Shown: positions 1 to 7,633, counted from the first letter of the stretch. The stretch is DNA of 36,695 nucleotides from Phycisphaerae bacterium (GCA_016782885.1 JADHXQ010000043.1:1-36695), one strand, 5' to 3'. The notes: a model not told the origin generated them from the sequence alone. Translations and numbers: made by a program.

Positions 1-199
1 TCCTTGTGCATGAGTAAAAGGATGTCTCACGCAATGGCCATTGCTACAGAATATGCCCCCTATATCACACCCAATCCAAGAGCGCAACCTAACATGCGCC
101 GAACATGAAGAAAAATATTCTCACATGCGATAGCCCTGGTCTGGCACGATATTTCATGTAGCCTGTCCAGATGATTGTCATCGTGGTTTTCTTGCCTCT
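1..199. other. window edge, no supported gene
   Basis: No convincing coding region is seen. On the minus strand the sequence just left of attC2 would be the start of a further cassette (beginning TTCGGA), but the only reading frame starting after attC2 is about 30 codons long and unremarkable. A GTTAGGT box on the minus strand near position 80 fits the integron core consensus GTTRRRY, but I see no matching second half of an attC. Confidence 0.4.
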
Positions 200-264
200 T
201 CCGAACGTTTCGTGTCATCGGCGCCGCTGCTCCGCCTTCGGCGGATTGCACACGCTGGTTGTGC
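200..264 (-). other. attC-like recombination site of cassette 2 (attC2)
   Basis: Read on the minus strand, the outer boxes are GCACAAC (264-258) and GTTCGGA (206-200). The inner arms CGTGT (211-215) and ACACG (250-254) pair. The centre folds as TCCGCC-TTC-GGCGGA (231-245). The 23 bases 204-226 are identical to 1820-1842 in attC1, so the two sites are closely related, as in sedentary chromosomal integrons. The left core box departs from GTTRRRY at two positions, so this site may be worn. It starts 12 bases after the lipoprotein stop codon. Confidence 0.72.
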
Positions 265-276
265 GGTTTAGTCGGG

Positions 277-1767
277 CTACCGCGATCCGGACTCGCCCTT
301 GCTCGATTCCTTCTCCGCTTCCTTCAGTCTATACTCAACAGCCTCGCGACCCCAATTGTTCTTTGGCACCTTCCCTTGGCGCAGCAGATCCCGGATCTTA
401 TCGCGAATGTCCTGCCGATCGTACGCCAGAAGCGTCTCCACGGCCTCGGTCTGGATGTGCCCGTTGTCCGTACTCACCAAATGTTTCAGCAGTATAGTCG
501 CCGAACTGTCGAACTTGTACTTCCTGACAAACTTACACAGAGCAGGCAGTTGATGAACGTTGGCTCGGGTCAACCCTTCATTGATCACCGCAAAGGCCGC
601 CTCGGCCTTCATCTCCCTAAGCAGCACACTACCCATCGCTTTCAATGCGTACTGGCTGTGCCCGTAGAACTTCTTCCGGACAAAATGCGCCCGGATGGCG
701 CCGAGCGCCCGCTTACGATCGTGCTTCAACAGTTGCTCGAGCACGCCTTCCTCCGGGAACTCTACGCCCGGACAATCCCAGGACTCCAGATAGGGAATCG
801 GACAGTATTCAAAGAACCGCATCAGCAGTTCGGGGTAGTCCTTGCGGTAGCACACAGTAGCTGTATAGGCGGCCTCAATGGGATACTTTCGAAGTCTATC
901 GGTCTCCGGGATATCCATAACAGAACCCAGGAGCTTAGCAGCCTTCGCCCCGCCAGAGGCCGCCACAGCCCGATAGTAAGGATCCTTGTTGGAGTGGTAG
1001 CAACCGTTGGACATATCCAGAATTACCTTGTGCATAGCCGCCAGCGGCGAGAAAAACTCCGGGCGCGGGAACCGCTCGGCGGCCTTGAGGGCATCGGCGT
1101 TGTCCGCATTCAGGCGCCCGAGGATAATCGGCGCATCGGCCGGGTCGCGGTAACCGGCCAGAGCTTGCAGCGAGCTTTCAACGCCCGCCTTGGCCAGGCG
1201 TCGAACTACAGCGTGATACTTCGGCTTCGGTGAGAAGTCTTCAAGAACGCGACAGCGGGCCTCAAGATTATTGGGGTTCCGGACCAGCCAATCTTTGACC
1301 TCCTCCATCTGGGACTCATCCAGATACTGCCACACCCACCCAAGCAGCACATCGGCCACAGCCTCATCCCCTTTGAGGCAGCCGGCCTGGTGCGAGACCT
1401 GCTGCGTATCGGTCAGACGCTTCATAAGATAACCAAAGCTGTCTGCATCCGGGTACTTATCTCTCAGGCCCCAGAAGGCGTAGACGCGGACGGCCGGGTT
1501 CTTGTCATCCAGCAAACTCACCAGTTCTTCTTCGCTGGCGGCGGCAAGAAGCTTTTCGTAGATGGCGTAAACATCGCTTTCGGAGCCAGAGTCGCCGATC
1601 AAGGCGGATTCCACGCGATTAGCTTTCCGCAAAGCCGCGGCGTGTCTGGCCACCTCCTCGGACAGCGCAACGCCATTATCCCCTTGCGGTTCTTGCTGCT
1701 GGCACCCGCCCAGGAGAACAAGGCACAAAGCTATCCCGGACCATCGACGTGCATCTGCCATTCTCAT
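277..1767 (-). CDS. HEAT-repeat-like lipoprotein (integron cassette gene)
   Basis: The product has 496 residues. The start at 1767 is preceded by AGGAG eight bases upstream and is preferred over an earlier in-frame ATG at 1794. Residues 1-22 form a lipoprotein signal (positive start, hydrophobic core, lipobox LGGC with Cys22), so the protein should be lipid-anchored in an outer compartment. The rest is rich in short alpha-helical repeats, for example 'NPAVRVYAFWGLRDKY' and 'EEELVSLLDDK', resembling HEAT/ARM repeats; no catalytic motif is seen. The pattern 'VRxYAFxxL ... LTD ... GC' resembles a helical-repeat family of unknown function that I know mainly from Bacteroidetes. The gene nearly fills a cassette between attC1 and attC2. 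A weak promoter may straddle the cassette junction: TTATGC (1821-1816), 17 bases, TAAAAT (1798-1793). The function is unknown; protein binding is a guess. Confidence 0.8.
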   Translation of the reverse strand: MRMADARRWSGIALCLVLLGGCQQQEPQGDNGVALSEEVARHAAALRKANRVESALIGDSGSESDVYAIYEKLLAAASEEELVSLLDDKNPAVRVYAFWGLRDKYPDADSFGYLMKRLTDTQQVSHQAGCLKGDEAVADVLLGWVWQYLDESQMEEVKDWLVRNPNNLEARCRVLEDFSPKPKYHAVVRRLAKAGVESSLQALAGYRDPADAPIILGRLNADNADALKAAERFPRPEFFSPLAAMHKVILDMSNGCYHSNKDPYYRAVAASGGAKAAKLLGSVMDIPETDRLRKYPIEAAYTATVCYRKDYPELLMRFFEYCPIPYLESWDCPGVEFPEEGVLEQLLKHDRKRALGAIRAHFVRKKFYGHSQYALKAMGSVLLREMKAEAAFAVINEGLTRANVHQLPALCKFVRKYKFDSSATILLKHLVSTDNGHIQTEAVETLLAYDRQDIRDKIRDLLRQGKVPKNNWGREAVEYRLKEAEKESSKGESGSR

Positions 1768-1815
1768 ATGACCATCTCCTATGATGGTTTGCATTTTACG
1801 TTTGGGCGTTTGATT

Positions 1816-1871
1816 GCATAACGTTTCGTGTCATCGGCGCCGGAGGCGTCCGTTGGACACGCTTGTTGGAC
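1816..1871 (-). other. attC recombination site of the dinJ-yafQ cassette (attC1)
   Basis: The site is 56 bases long. Outer boxes on the minus strand are GTCCAAC (1871-1865) and GTTATGC (1822-1816). Inner arms CGTGTC (1827-1832) and GACACG (1856-1861) pair perfectly. Inside them CGG pairs with CCG and CGCC with GGCG around a GGA loop, with one bulged T: a hairpin with an extrahelical base, as integrases require. GTCCAAC is the exact complement of GTTGGAC at the other end of the same cassette (2461-2455). It begins 5 bases after the yafQ stop codon. Confidence 0.8.
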
Positions 1872-1876
1872 GCTTT

Positions 1877-2149
1877 CTATTTCTTGAACAGGTCGCTATG
1901 AGAACCTGTGCGCTCAAGATGTAGGGAATGTTCATCGGCGGTGTAAATTAATACCCAGTCCGGCTCGACATGGCAATCTCTGGAGTGCTTCCATGAACCG
2001 ATGAGCCGGTGGTCACGATGCCTGGAATCAAGGGATTTTCCCTGCGCCAGGATTTTGACAACGGTCTTGAGTTTGTCAATATCCTTACCCCTTTTCCTCA
2101 TCCGTTTGAGGTCCCTTGCGAACTGGGTCGATTGGGAAACTTTCTTCAT
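1877..2149 (-). CDS. yafQ: YafQ-family mRNA interferase toxin
   Basis: The 90-residue protein belongs to the RelE/ParE superfamily, YafQ branch. These toxins cleave mRNA in the ribosomal A site. The match to E. coli YafQ runs along its length, most clearly in 'GSWK..RD.HVEPDW.LIY' and 'ERTGSHSDLF'. All the residues known to matter in YafQ are present: the His of 'RDHRL', the His and Asp of 'HVEPDW', the His of 'GSHSD' and the following Phe. The toxin is therefore predicted to be active. The start codon overlaps the end of the antitoxin gene by 4 bases (ATGA), implying translational coupling. attC1 starts directly downstream, which makes this a typical toxin-antitoxin integron cassette; such modules are known to stabilise cassette arrays. 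Confidence 0.93.
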   Translation of the reverse strand: MKKVSQSTQFARDLKRMRKRGKDIDKLKTVVKILAQGKSLDSRHRDHRLIGSWKHSRDCHVEPDWVLIYTADEHSLHLERTGSHSDLFKK

Positions 2150-2406
2150 TTATCCCAACTCTCGAACATCTCATCAAGGGTGTCAAATGTTTCAACATCT
2201 TCACCCTTGGCGCTTTTGTCCAAGGTCTTCTTTGTGAGTTCATTCGGAATAAGGACGGGAAACGGAATACCACCCCTAAGACAAATCTGTCTGTAAAACA
2301 GGCGGATTGCCTCTGCGGGACTCATCCCAAGTTTCTTCAGTACACCTTCGGCCTTCTTCTTCGTCCGAGGTTCTACTCTAGCGTGTATTATGCCTGTCTT
2401 GTTCAT
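2146..2406 (-). CDS. dinJ: RelB/DinJ-family antitoxin
   Basis: The 86-residue protein has the ribbon-helix-helix N-terminus of RelB/DinJ antitoxins: 'IIHARVEPRTKKKAEGVLKKLGMSPAEAIRLFYRQI' is the DNA-binding and dimerising region (about residues 5-42), followed by 'GGIPFPVLIPN'. The acidic C-terminal part (about 60-86) would wrap the toxin. It should neutralise YafQ and repress its own promoter. The gene precedes the toxin and overlaps it by 4 bases. There is no Shine-Dalgarno sequence at the usual distance, and the likely -10 box lies only seven bases upstream of the ATG, so translation may be leaderless. Confidence 0.92.
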   Translation of the reverse strand: MNKTGIIHARVEPRTKKKAEGVLKKLGMSPAEAIRLFYRQICLRGGIPFPVLIPNELTKKTLDKSAKGEDVETFDTLDEMFESWDK

Positions 2407-2412
2407 GACACC

Positions 2413-2441
2413 ATTGTGTCACATATGTAATACATTGTCAA
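2413..2441 (-). promoter_or_regulatory. dinJ-yafQ promoter with candidate operator
   Basis: On the minus strand a perfect -35 TTGACA (2441-2436) is followed after 17 bases by CACAAT (2418-2413; 4 of 6 matches). A transcript would begin at about 2406, the A of the dinJ ATG. The spacer contains the palindrome ATGTA-T-TACAT (2435-2425), a good candidate for the antitoxin operator. The promoter lies inside the cassette, so the module does not depend on an integron promoter. Confidence 0.55.
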
Positions 2442-2454
2442 CAATATTTCTTGT

Positions 2455-2513
2455 GTCCAACAATTTAGTCTGGCTCATGATCGCTGGCACGAGATTCCAA
2501 TAAGCGGTGCGGA
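2455..2513 (-). other. attI-like junction between integrase remnant and first cassette
   Basis: The minus strand reads GTTGGAC at 2461-2455, matching the core consensus GTTRRRY. Recombination after the G would place the cassette start at 2460. The remaining 52 bases up to the integrase ATG would be the attI arm. attI sites are poorly conserved between species, so only the core box and the position support this. Confidence 0.55.
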
Positions 2514-2858
2514 ATGAACAAACTGGACAAGATCCTGGACGAGTATCACAAGTACCTTAGGTACGCCAGGTCGACTCGAAAGAACTATCTTGCTTGGATA
2601 AGCCGGTTTCTTGTTTGGCTCAGGCAGTCAAGCATAGCAAAGCATGTCAAGATACACACGATGAGGCACAGCTACGCGACACGCATGCTCTTGAACGGGG
2701 CCGATATCCATGAGATACAGGAGCTGCTTGGGCATAAGAATGTGGAGACCACCATGATATACCTCCACGTGGTCAGGGAACTGAAGGGCACGAGCCTGAA
2801 TCCCCTGGATATCCTGGAAGAATGCGAGCGGGCGCCGGGCGTCACAGCAGGAACGTAG
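2514..2858 (+). pseudogene. intI: internally deleted integron-type tyrosine recombinase (IntI-like)
   Basis: The frame is open for 114 residues, but integron integrases have roughly 310-340. Residues 1-36 match the start of the N-terminal SAM-like domain ('[19 protein letters not shown]'). From about residue 40 the sequence jumps to the end of the catalytic domain: 'HTMRHSYAT' (His and second Arg), '[14 protein letters not shown]' (His and nucleophile Tyr), then 'HVVRELKG' and 'NPLD', close to the 'HV...SPLD' ending typical of IntI. The first catalytic Arg, the catalytic Lys and the IntI-specific insert are absent. This is an in-frame deletion of about 200 codons, so recombinase activity is not expected. 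XerC/D-type origin is possible but fits the tail less well. The position, divergent from the cassettes, supports IntI. Confidence 0.8.
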
Positions 2859-3279
2859 AACGGATCAGGACTGACCCTTTTTCCGTCGAACACCTGTGTC
2901 ATATCGCATTGGCACAGCGCCCACTTCGTTGAACCGGCAAAGATTTTCAGAAATTTTGTTGGTCGAAAATGGTTAACGGCGTGGCAACTGGCCCTTAGAC
3001 AAGCTCAGGATCGAACGACAACTGGCCCGTCTTCGCCTGTCGGCTTCGTCGCGACAAGCAAACTGGCGACGACAACGGCGAACGGCGAAAACCGAACGGC
3101 GCAGTCATACGTCCGGTGGCTCATCCGCTTCATCCAATTCCACAACCTTAAGCACCTGATAAATATGGGCGGCCCGGAGGGGAGTTTGAACAATTGACCC
3201 GGCCCGGTGAGTTCCTTATTCTAAATATCTTATCTCCGACCGCGTTTAGCAGTATAGTCAACTGAGCGAAAGGACAAAC
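2859..3279. other. intergenic region with a promoter only
   Basis: No gene is supported. The left part repeats the words 'AACTGGC' and 'GGCGAACGGCGAA' loosely, without clear periodicity. The only functional signal I see is the promoter for the ThuA gene at 3194-3222. Confidence 0.5.
3194..3222 (+). promoter_or_regulatory. promoter of ThuA-domain gene
   Basis: TTGACC (3194-3199), 17 bases, TATTCT (3217-3222). The start point would be near 3229, giving a leader of about 50 bases. Confidence 0.45.
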
Positions 3280-4959
3280 ATGACCCCCATGCAAAAAATG
3301 CAAAAACTCGTCGTCGCGATGGCAATCGTCGCCTTGCTGGCCCCAGCCGTCCAGGCAAAGGGCCCCTCAAAGGAAGACTTCGCAAAAATCGCCGCCGCCG
3401 CTCCCGACAAAGCCGCCGCCAAACCCGCCAAGCCGCGGAAGCTGCTTGTATTCAGCCTCACCAGGAGCTACCGACACGCCTCGATCCCGTGCGGCGTGAA
3501 GGCTATCGAAGCCATGGGCGCAAAGACCGGCGCGTTCACCACGGTCGTCAGCGACGATATCGCCATGTTCGAACCGGAGAAGATCAAGCAGTTCGACGCG
3601 ATCGTAATGAACAACACGACCGGCGAGTTGTTCCTGCCGAAGAACTTCAAGAAGCTCCCGGCCGACAAGAAAGCCTCCGCCGAAGCATACGACAAGAAGC
3701 TCAAGAAGTCCCTTAAGGATTTCGTAAGCGGCGGGAAGGGGCTGGCGGTGATCCACGGCGGATTGTGGTGCTTCCTGAGCAGTTGGCACGAGGAGTACTC
3801 GGATATATGCGGAGCGGCGTTTGTGGCCCATCCGTGGCATACGAAGGTCAGCATCAAGATCGACGATCCCGAAAACCCGATCTGTGCGGCGTTCGGGGGA
3901 AAGGGTTTTGAGGTCCACGACGAGATATACGCATTCACCAAACCTTACGATCGCGCCTCGCAGCGGGTGCTCTACAGCCTCGACACCGGCAAGATGAAAC
4001 TCAAGCCCAAGTTCAAGGGCAAGCGCGACGACGGCGACTACGCGCTGGGATGGATCAAGAGCTACGGTAAGGGAAGGGTGTTCTACACGGCGCTGGGGCA
4101 CGATTATCCGATATTCTATAATCCCGCGATCCTCAAGCACTGGCTCGACGGCATCCAGTACGCACTGGGCGATCTCAAGGCCGACGCGACCGGCCGTCCG
4201 CTGAAAGCGTCTGCGGCCGCAACAAAGAATACCGAAAAAAAAAAGATCGTCCTGATCGCCGGGACGGGCAGTCACGGTAAAACCGCGCACGCCCACGCCG
4301 CGGGAGTTGATCTCTTCAAGAAGTATCTTGATGCGGCTGGCAAGGACAAGGGGATCGAGATGCTGGCGATCAAGAACAACTGGCCCGCCGATCCGTCGGT
4401 CCTGGACGGTGCGGACACCATAGTGGTCTACTCCGACGGGTGGGGAAGACACGCCCTGATGGACAAGGAGAAGAAACGCGTCGAGAAGATCCGCAAGCTC
4501 ATGGCCGCCGGGTGCGGGCTGGTCTGCATCCATTACGCGGTGTGTCCGCCGCTGGGCGAGGACAGCACGTTTCTGAAGTGGATCGGCGGATATTACGAAA
4601 AGAATTACTCGCAGAATCCCCACAACAACGTAGAGGTCACGCCGGGCGCCCCGAAGCACCCGCTGTGCCGCGGGTGGAAACCGTTCACGAGCACCGACGA
4701 ATACTACTACAAGATCCGCTTCGGCAAGGATGACAAACGCCTGATCCCGGTAATGACGACCATGCTGCCAAAAAACAAACCCCAGCGCGAAGTCATCGCC
4801 TGGGCCGTCCAGCGCGCCGACGGCGGGCGAGGGTTCGGTTTCACCGGCGGACATTTCCACCGCAACTGGGCGATCGAAGACTGCCGCAAAATGATCCTCA
4901 ACGCAATCTGGTGGACCGCCAAAATTGAAATACCTCCAGACGGCGTCCCCTGCCGCTGA
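3280..4959 (+). CDS. exported protein with two ThuA-like (trehalose utilisation) domains
   Basis: The 559-residue protein begins with a Sec signal peptide (about residues 1-26, ending 'AVQA'). Two ThuA-like glutamine-amidotransferase-fold domains follow. Domain 1 (about 50-300) has 'GGKGLAVIHGGLWCF' and ends 'GRVFYTALGHDYPIFYNP'. Domain 2 (about 325-550) has 'AAGCGLVCIHYAVCPP' and ends 'GRGFGFTGGHFHRNW'. ThuA domains are abundant in Planctomycetota and tied to sugar metabolism, but the reaction is poorly defined; a role in carbohydrate breakdown outside the cytoplasm is inferred. Domain 2 is more divergent. The start has AAAGGA at suitable spacing. The gene stands alone and is followed by a separate promoter. 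Confidence 0.87.
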   Translation: MTPMQKMQKLVVAMAIVALLAPAVQAKGPSKEDFAKIAAAAPDKAAAKPAKPRKLLVFSLTRSYRHASIPCGVKAIEAMGAKTGAFTTVVSDDIAMFEPEKIKQFDAIVMNNTTGELFLPKNFKKLPADKKASAEAYDKKLKKSLKDFVSGGKGLAVIHGGLWCFLSSWHEEYSDICGAAFVAHPWHTKVSIKIDDPENPICAAFGGKGFEVHDEIYAFTKPYDRASQRVLYSLDTGKMKLKPKFKGKRDDGDYALGWIKSYGKGRVFYTALGHDYPIFYNPAILKHWLDGIQYALGDLKADATGRPLKASAAATKNTEKKKIVLIAGTGSHGKTAHAHAAGVDLFKKYLDAAGKDKGIEMLAIKNNWPADPSVLDGADTIVVYSDGWGRHALMDKEKKRVEKIRKLMAAGCGLVCIHYAVCPPLGEDSTFLKWIGGYYEKNYSQNPHNNVEVTPGAPKHPLCRGWKPFTSTDEYYYKIRFGKDDKRLIPVMTTMLPKNKPQREVIAWAVQRADGGRGFGFTGGHFHRNWAIEDCRKMILNAIWWTAKIEIPPDGVPCR

Positions 4960-5033
4960 ACCCTCGCGACACGGTATTTCATAAATTCCGGGGAACAGAA
5001 ACGCCGCGAGTTAGTCCAATACCCTTGAGTTTC

Positions 5034-5062
5034 TTGACACTCCGGTCGACGGACCATACTTT
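5034..5062 (+). promoter_or_regulatory. promoter placing transcription start at the ATG
   Basis: TTGACA (5034-5039), exactly 17 bases, TACTTT (5057-5062). The predicted start point, 5068-5070, coincides with the A of the ATG at 5070. No Shine-Dalgarno sequence is needed or clearly present, so a leaderless mRNA is likely. Confidence 0.6.
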
Positions 5063-5069
5063 TGGGGTC

Positions 5070-6503
5070 ATGAATATGCCCAAACGCGTGCTGCATCGAA
5101 TACAACTTCTGCTTTGCGGGCTTTGGGCCCCGGTAATACTGACCGGTGTCCTGACGGCCGATGACCGCCCCACCACCGCGCCCGGAGCGACCACCAGACC
5201 AAACGCCACCCAAATAGCCGAAGCCAGAGCGTTTCTGGCCCGGGCGATTGCCCCGCCGGCAAAGCTCACCGACGCAACCACGAAACGAATCAAGGAACTC
5301 ATCGGAAAACTCGGCAACCCGGTCTGGAAAGTGCGAGAAGCCGCGTCGAGCGAACTGCTCAAGTCGGGCCCCGAAATCCTGGGGCTTCTCAACGAGGTCG
5401 CCGGACACAAGGACATCGAAGTATCCGATCGCGTCGGTGTCGCCATCAAAGCCATCCAGTCCAGGGTCGAAGACGTCGGAACCGAGTTGAATCCGGCGAT
5501 CAACGTACTCGCATCCATCAGCGACAAGAAACTCATCGACATGCTCATGCAGTTGCTGGACCACGCCAGCCTCTCGGGACGCTACACCGCCGAATATGCA
5601 CTGCGGAGGCTCACGGGCAAGAGCTTCGGGTTTAACACGCGCGACGAGCCGGCCGACCGGGCGCGAGCCGCGGCCAAGTGGCGAAAATGGTGGAAAGACA
5701 GCAGGGCGAAATTCTCCTACGACCATGCCAGGATCAAGGCGCGAAGCATGGTGCTGCTGATCAGCAATAACAGTTCCCGAACCGTTACCGCGATGACTCT
5801 CCAGGGCAAGGCGGCGTGGTCAAAGAAAATGCGCACAACTCTTTACTGCGCGACGGGCACGAGCACCGGTAGTATCATCGTTGGATATTCCAGCACGCCC
5901 AAAAACGTCGAAGAGTATAATCTGCAGGGTAAATCGGTCTGGGCGCCCACCGGTGTACCAAACGGAACAGGGGGCGTGTTCGACATCTCCCGCCTGGCCA
6001 ACGGAAACACGCTGATCACTTACACTCACCGCGGGCACGTAACCGAGGTCAACGCCAAAGGCAAGGTCGTCTGGCAGAAAACGGGGCTCAACAGCCCCAT
6101 CAGCGCCCAGCGGCTGGAAAACGGTAATACGCTGATCGCCGAACACTCCGGCGCGCGCGTTATCGAAGTTGACCGCAAGGGCAAGATAGTATGGCAGAAG
6201 ACGGGGCTCAAAAGCCCCTGCGACGCGGTGATGCTGGTCAACGGTAACGTGCTGATCGGTGAATACGCCGGCAAGAGGGTCCTGGAGGTGGATCGCACGG
6301 GGAAGATCCTGTGGCAGCGGGCCTGCCCGGCCTCGGTCTCAGGCGTCTGCAGACTTCCGGACGGTACGACCGCCATTACCAACCAGGTCGAAGGGGCAAT
6401 CGTGCTGGGGCGCAACGGGAAGAAGATCCGCCAACTCCTCGCCCATAACGGATCGTGGGGCAAGATCCGCCTGGTCCCCGCGGCCATCCTGACGCACAAG
6501 TAA
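5070..6503 (+). CDS. exported protein with HEAT-like module and beta-propeller-like repeats
   Basis: The product has 477 residues. The ATG at 5070 is preferred over an upstream TTG at 5025, which lies before the promoter's -35 box. A signal peptide is likely (about 1-31). Residues about 60-120 form a HEAT-like module, 'KRIKELIGKLGNPVWKVREA', ending near 'DIEVSDRV'. From about residue 220 to the end there are repeats of roughly 40 residues built on 'NGNTLIxE...VxEVDxxGKIVWQ', as in PQQ-like or arylsulfotransferase-type beta-propellers; at least five copies are visible. No active-site residues are evident, so a binding or scaffolding role is more likely than catalysis. It converges with the aldo/keto reductase gene, with only two bases between stop codons. 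Confidence 0.82.
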   Translation: MNMPKRVLHRIQLLLCGLWAPVILTGVLTADDRPTTAPGATTRPNATQIAEARAFLARAIAPPAKLTDATTKRIKELIGKLGNPVWKVREAASSELLKSGPEILGLLNEVAGHKDIEVSDRVGVAIKAIQSRVEDVGTELNPAINVLASISDKKLIDMLMQLLDHASLSGRYTAEYALRRLTGKSFGFNTRDEPADRARAAAKWRKWWKDSRAKFSYDHARIKARSMVLLISNNSSRTVTAMTLQGKAAWSKKMRTTLYCATGTSTGSIIVGYSSTPKNVEEYNLQGKSVWAPTGVPNGTGGVFDISRLANGNTLITYTHRGHVTEVNAKGKVVWQKTGLNSPISAQRLENGNTLIAEHSGARVIEVDRKGKIVWQKTGLKSPCDAVMLVNGNVLIGEYAGKRVLEVDRTGKILWQRACPASVSGVCRLPDGTTAITNQVEGAIVLGRNGKKIRQLLAHNGSWGKIRLVPAAILTHK

Positions 6504-6505
6504 AA

Positions 6506-7633
6506 CTAACCAAGTTCCTCGTGAACGACGGGCATGAGTTCGCTGATGGCGATCCCCTGGGGACACTTCTCGTTACATTCGGCGCATTGCGTACAGGCCG
6601 CGGCGCGCTGCGATTCGGGCAGACCGGCGTAAAGGTTGCGGTGAAGCGTCCGTGTCACGCCCCCGAACATGACCGCCGCGTTGTAGTACTCGAAGTTCAC
6701 GGGAATCTCGACACCGGACGGACAAGGCATGCAGTAGCGGCACTTCGTGCAGGGAATCGAAGATATTTCGGCGTACTTGGCCTGCACGCGGGCGACAGTT
6801 TCGATGGCCTCGGCGCCAAGCGAACCGACGCCCGAACGGCAGGCGCTCGCGATGTTATCCTCGACCTGCCGGAGAGTGCTCATCCCGCTCAGAACGAGCG
6901 AGACTTCCGGCTTGTTCCACAACCACTGCAGCGCCGTATCCACCGGATCCAGACCGGACGAGGACCATATCTCCGCTATCGAATCGCCCGGTCGGGCCAG
7001 CGACCCGCCGAAAAGCGGTTCCATGATTACAACGGCCAGACCCCTGTCGGATGCGTATTTCAACCCTTCCGTACCGGCCTGCACGTCCTCGTTGACGTAG
7101 TTGTACTGGATCTGGCAAAAACACCAGTCGTACGCGTCGACGATCTCCTTGAACAGGTCCACCCGGTCGTGGAACGAGAAACCAACCTCGCCGATTCGCC
7201 CGTCGGCCTGAGCCTTCTCCAGCCATTCCAGAACGCCCAGATCTCGCAGCATCGGCCACCACTTCCACTGCATACAGTGCAGCAGGTACATGTCTATGTG
7301 TTCACACCCAAGCCGAGTCAATTGCTCGTTCAGCAGGCGGTCGAAATCGTCGGCAATCTTGACTTCCCACGGAGGAAGTTTGGTAGCTATCGCAACCTTG
7401 TCGCGATATCCATCGACCAGCGCCTTGCCAAGAACCCGCTCGCTGTTTCCACCGTGATATGGATAGGCGCTGTCGACATAGTTCACACCGTTATCGATCG
7501 CATGCCGCAGCATCTCGATGGCAGCAGGTTCGTCAACATTGGCATCCTCGCCGCCCACGACCGGCAGTCGCATCGTCCCAAACCCCAACGCCGAGAATTC
7601 CCTGTCGGTCTTTCCAAACTTCCGGTATCGCAT
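6506..7633 (-). CDS. aldo/keto reductase with C-terminal ferredoxin-like 4Fe-4S domain
   Basis: The 375-residue cytoplasmic protein starts at 7633 with GGAG six bases upstream; a longer reading frame extends upstream but lacks protein-like sequence. Residues 1-270 are an aldo/keto reductase barrel: 'GFGTMRLP', the catalytic Asp and Tyr in 'NYVDSAYPYHGG', Lys in 'IATKLPP', and His in 'MYLLHCM'. The C-terminus carries two cysteine clusters, 'CTKCRYCMPCPSGVEIP' and 'CTQCAECNEKCPQGIAI', which should hold two [4Fe-4S] clusters. Such fused proteins are common in anaerobes, and the substrate is unknown. The gene is divergent from the sulfatase gene. Confidence 0.92.
   Translation of the reverse strand: MRYRKFGKTDREFSALGFGTMRLPVVGGEDANVDEPAAIEMLRHAIDNGVNYVDSAYPYHGGNSERVLGKALVDGYRDKVAIATKLPPWEVKIADDFDRLLNEQLTRLGCEHIDMYLLHCMQWKWWPMLRDLGVLEWLEKAQADGRIGEVGFSFHDRVDLFKEIVDAYDWCFCQIQYNYVNEDVQAGTEGLKYASDRGLAVVIMEPLFGGSLARPGDSIAEIWSSSGLDPVDTALQWLWNKPEVSLVLSGMSTLRQVEDNIASACRSGVGSLGAEAIETVARVQAKYAEISSIPCTKCRYCMPCPSGVEIPVNFEYYNAAVMFGGVTRTLHRNLYAGLPESQRAAACTQCAECNEKCPQGIAISELMPVVHEELG

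Larger units (their letters stand above)
200..2858 (-). mobile_element. relic chromosomal integron: integrase remnant, attI-like junction and two cassettes
   Basis: The layout matches an integron. An integrase-type gene reads right (2514-2858, +), and the cassettes lie on its 5' side and read left. Cassette 1 (1822-2460) carries dinJ-yafQ and cassette 2 (206-1821) carries a lipoprotein gene. Boundaries on the minus strand are GTTGGAC (2461-2455), GTTATGC (1822-1816) and GTTCGGA (206-200). The first matches GTTRRRY exactly, the second has one deviation and the third two. The attC of cassette 1 opens with GTCCAAC, the exact reverse complement of the box at that cassette's own left boundary. Cassette 2 opens its attC with GCACAAC where GCATAAC is expected. 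This is how circular cassettes are built. The integrase is internally deleted, so the platform is probably immobile unless helped in trans. Confidence 0.8.

Noticed and set aside
175..1233. 352-codon plus-strand frame over the lipoprotein cassette gene
   Set aside because: Crosses attC2 and is antisense to a gene with a lipobox and a good ribosome site.
3367..4860. Long minus-strand frame (497 codons) opposite the ThuA gene
   Set aside because: Antisense shadow of a GC-rich gene; no family motifs, and the plus strand has a signal peptide and two domains.
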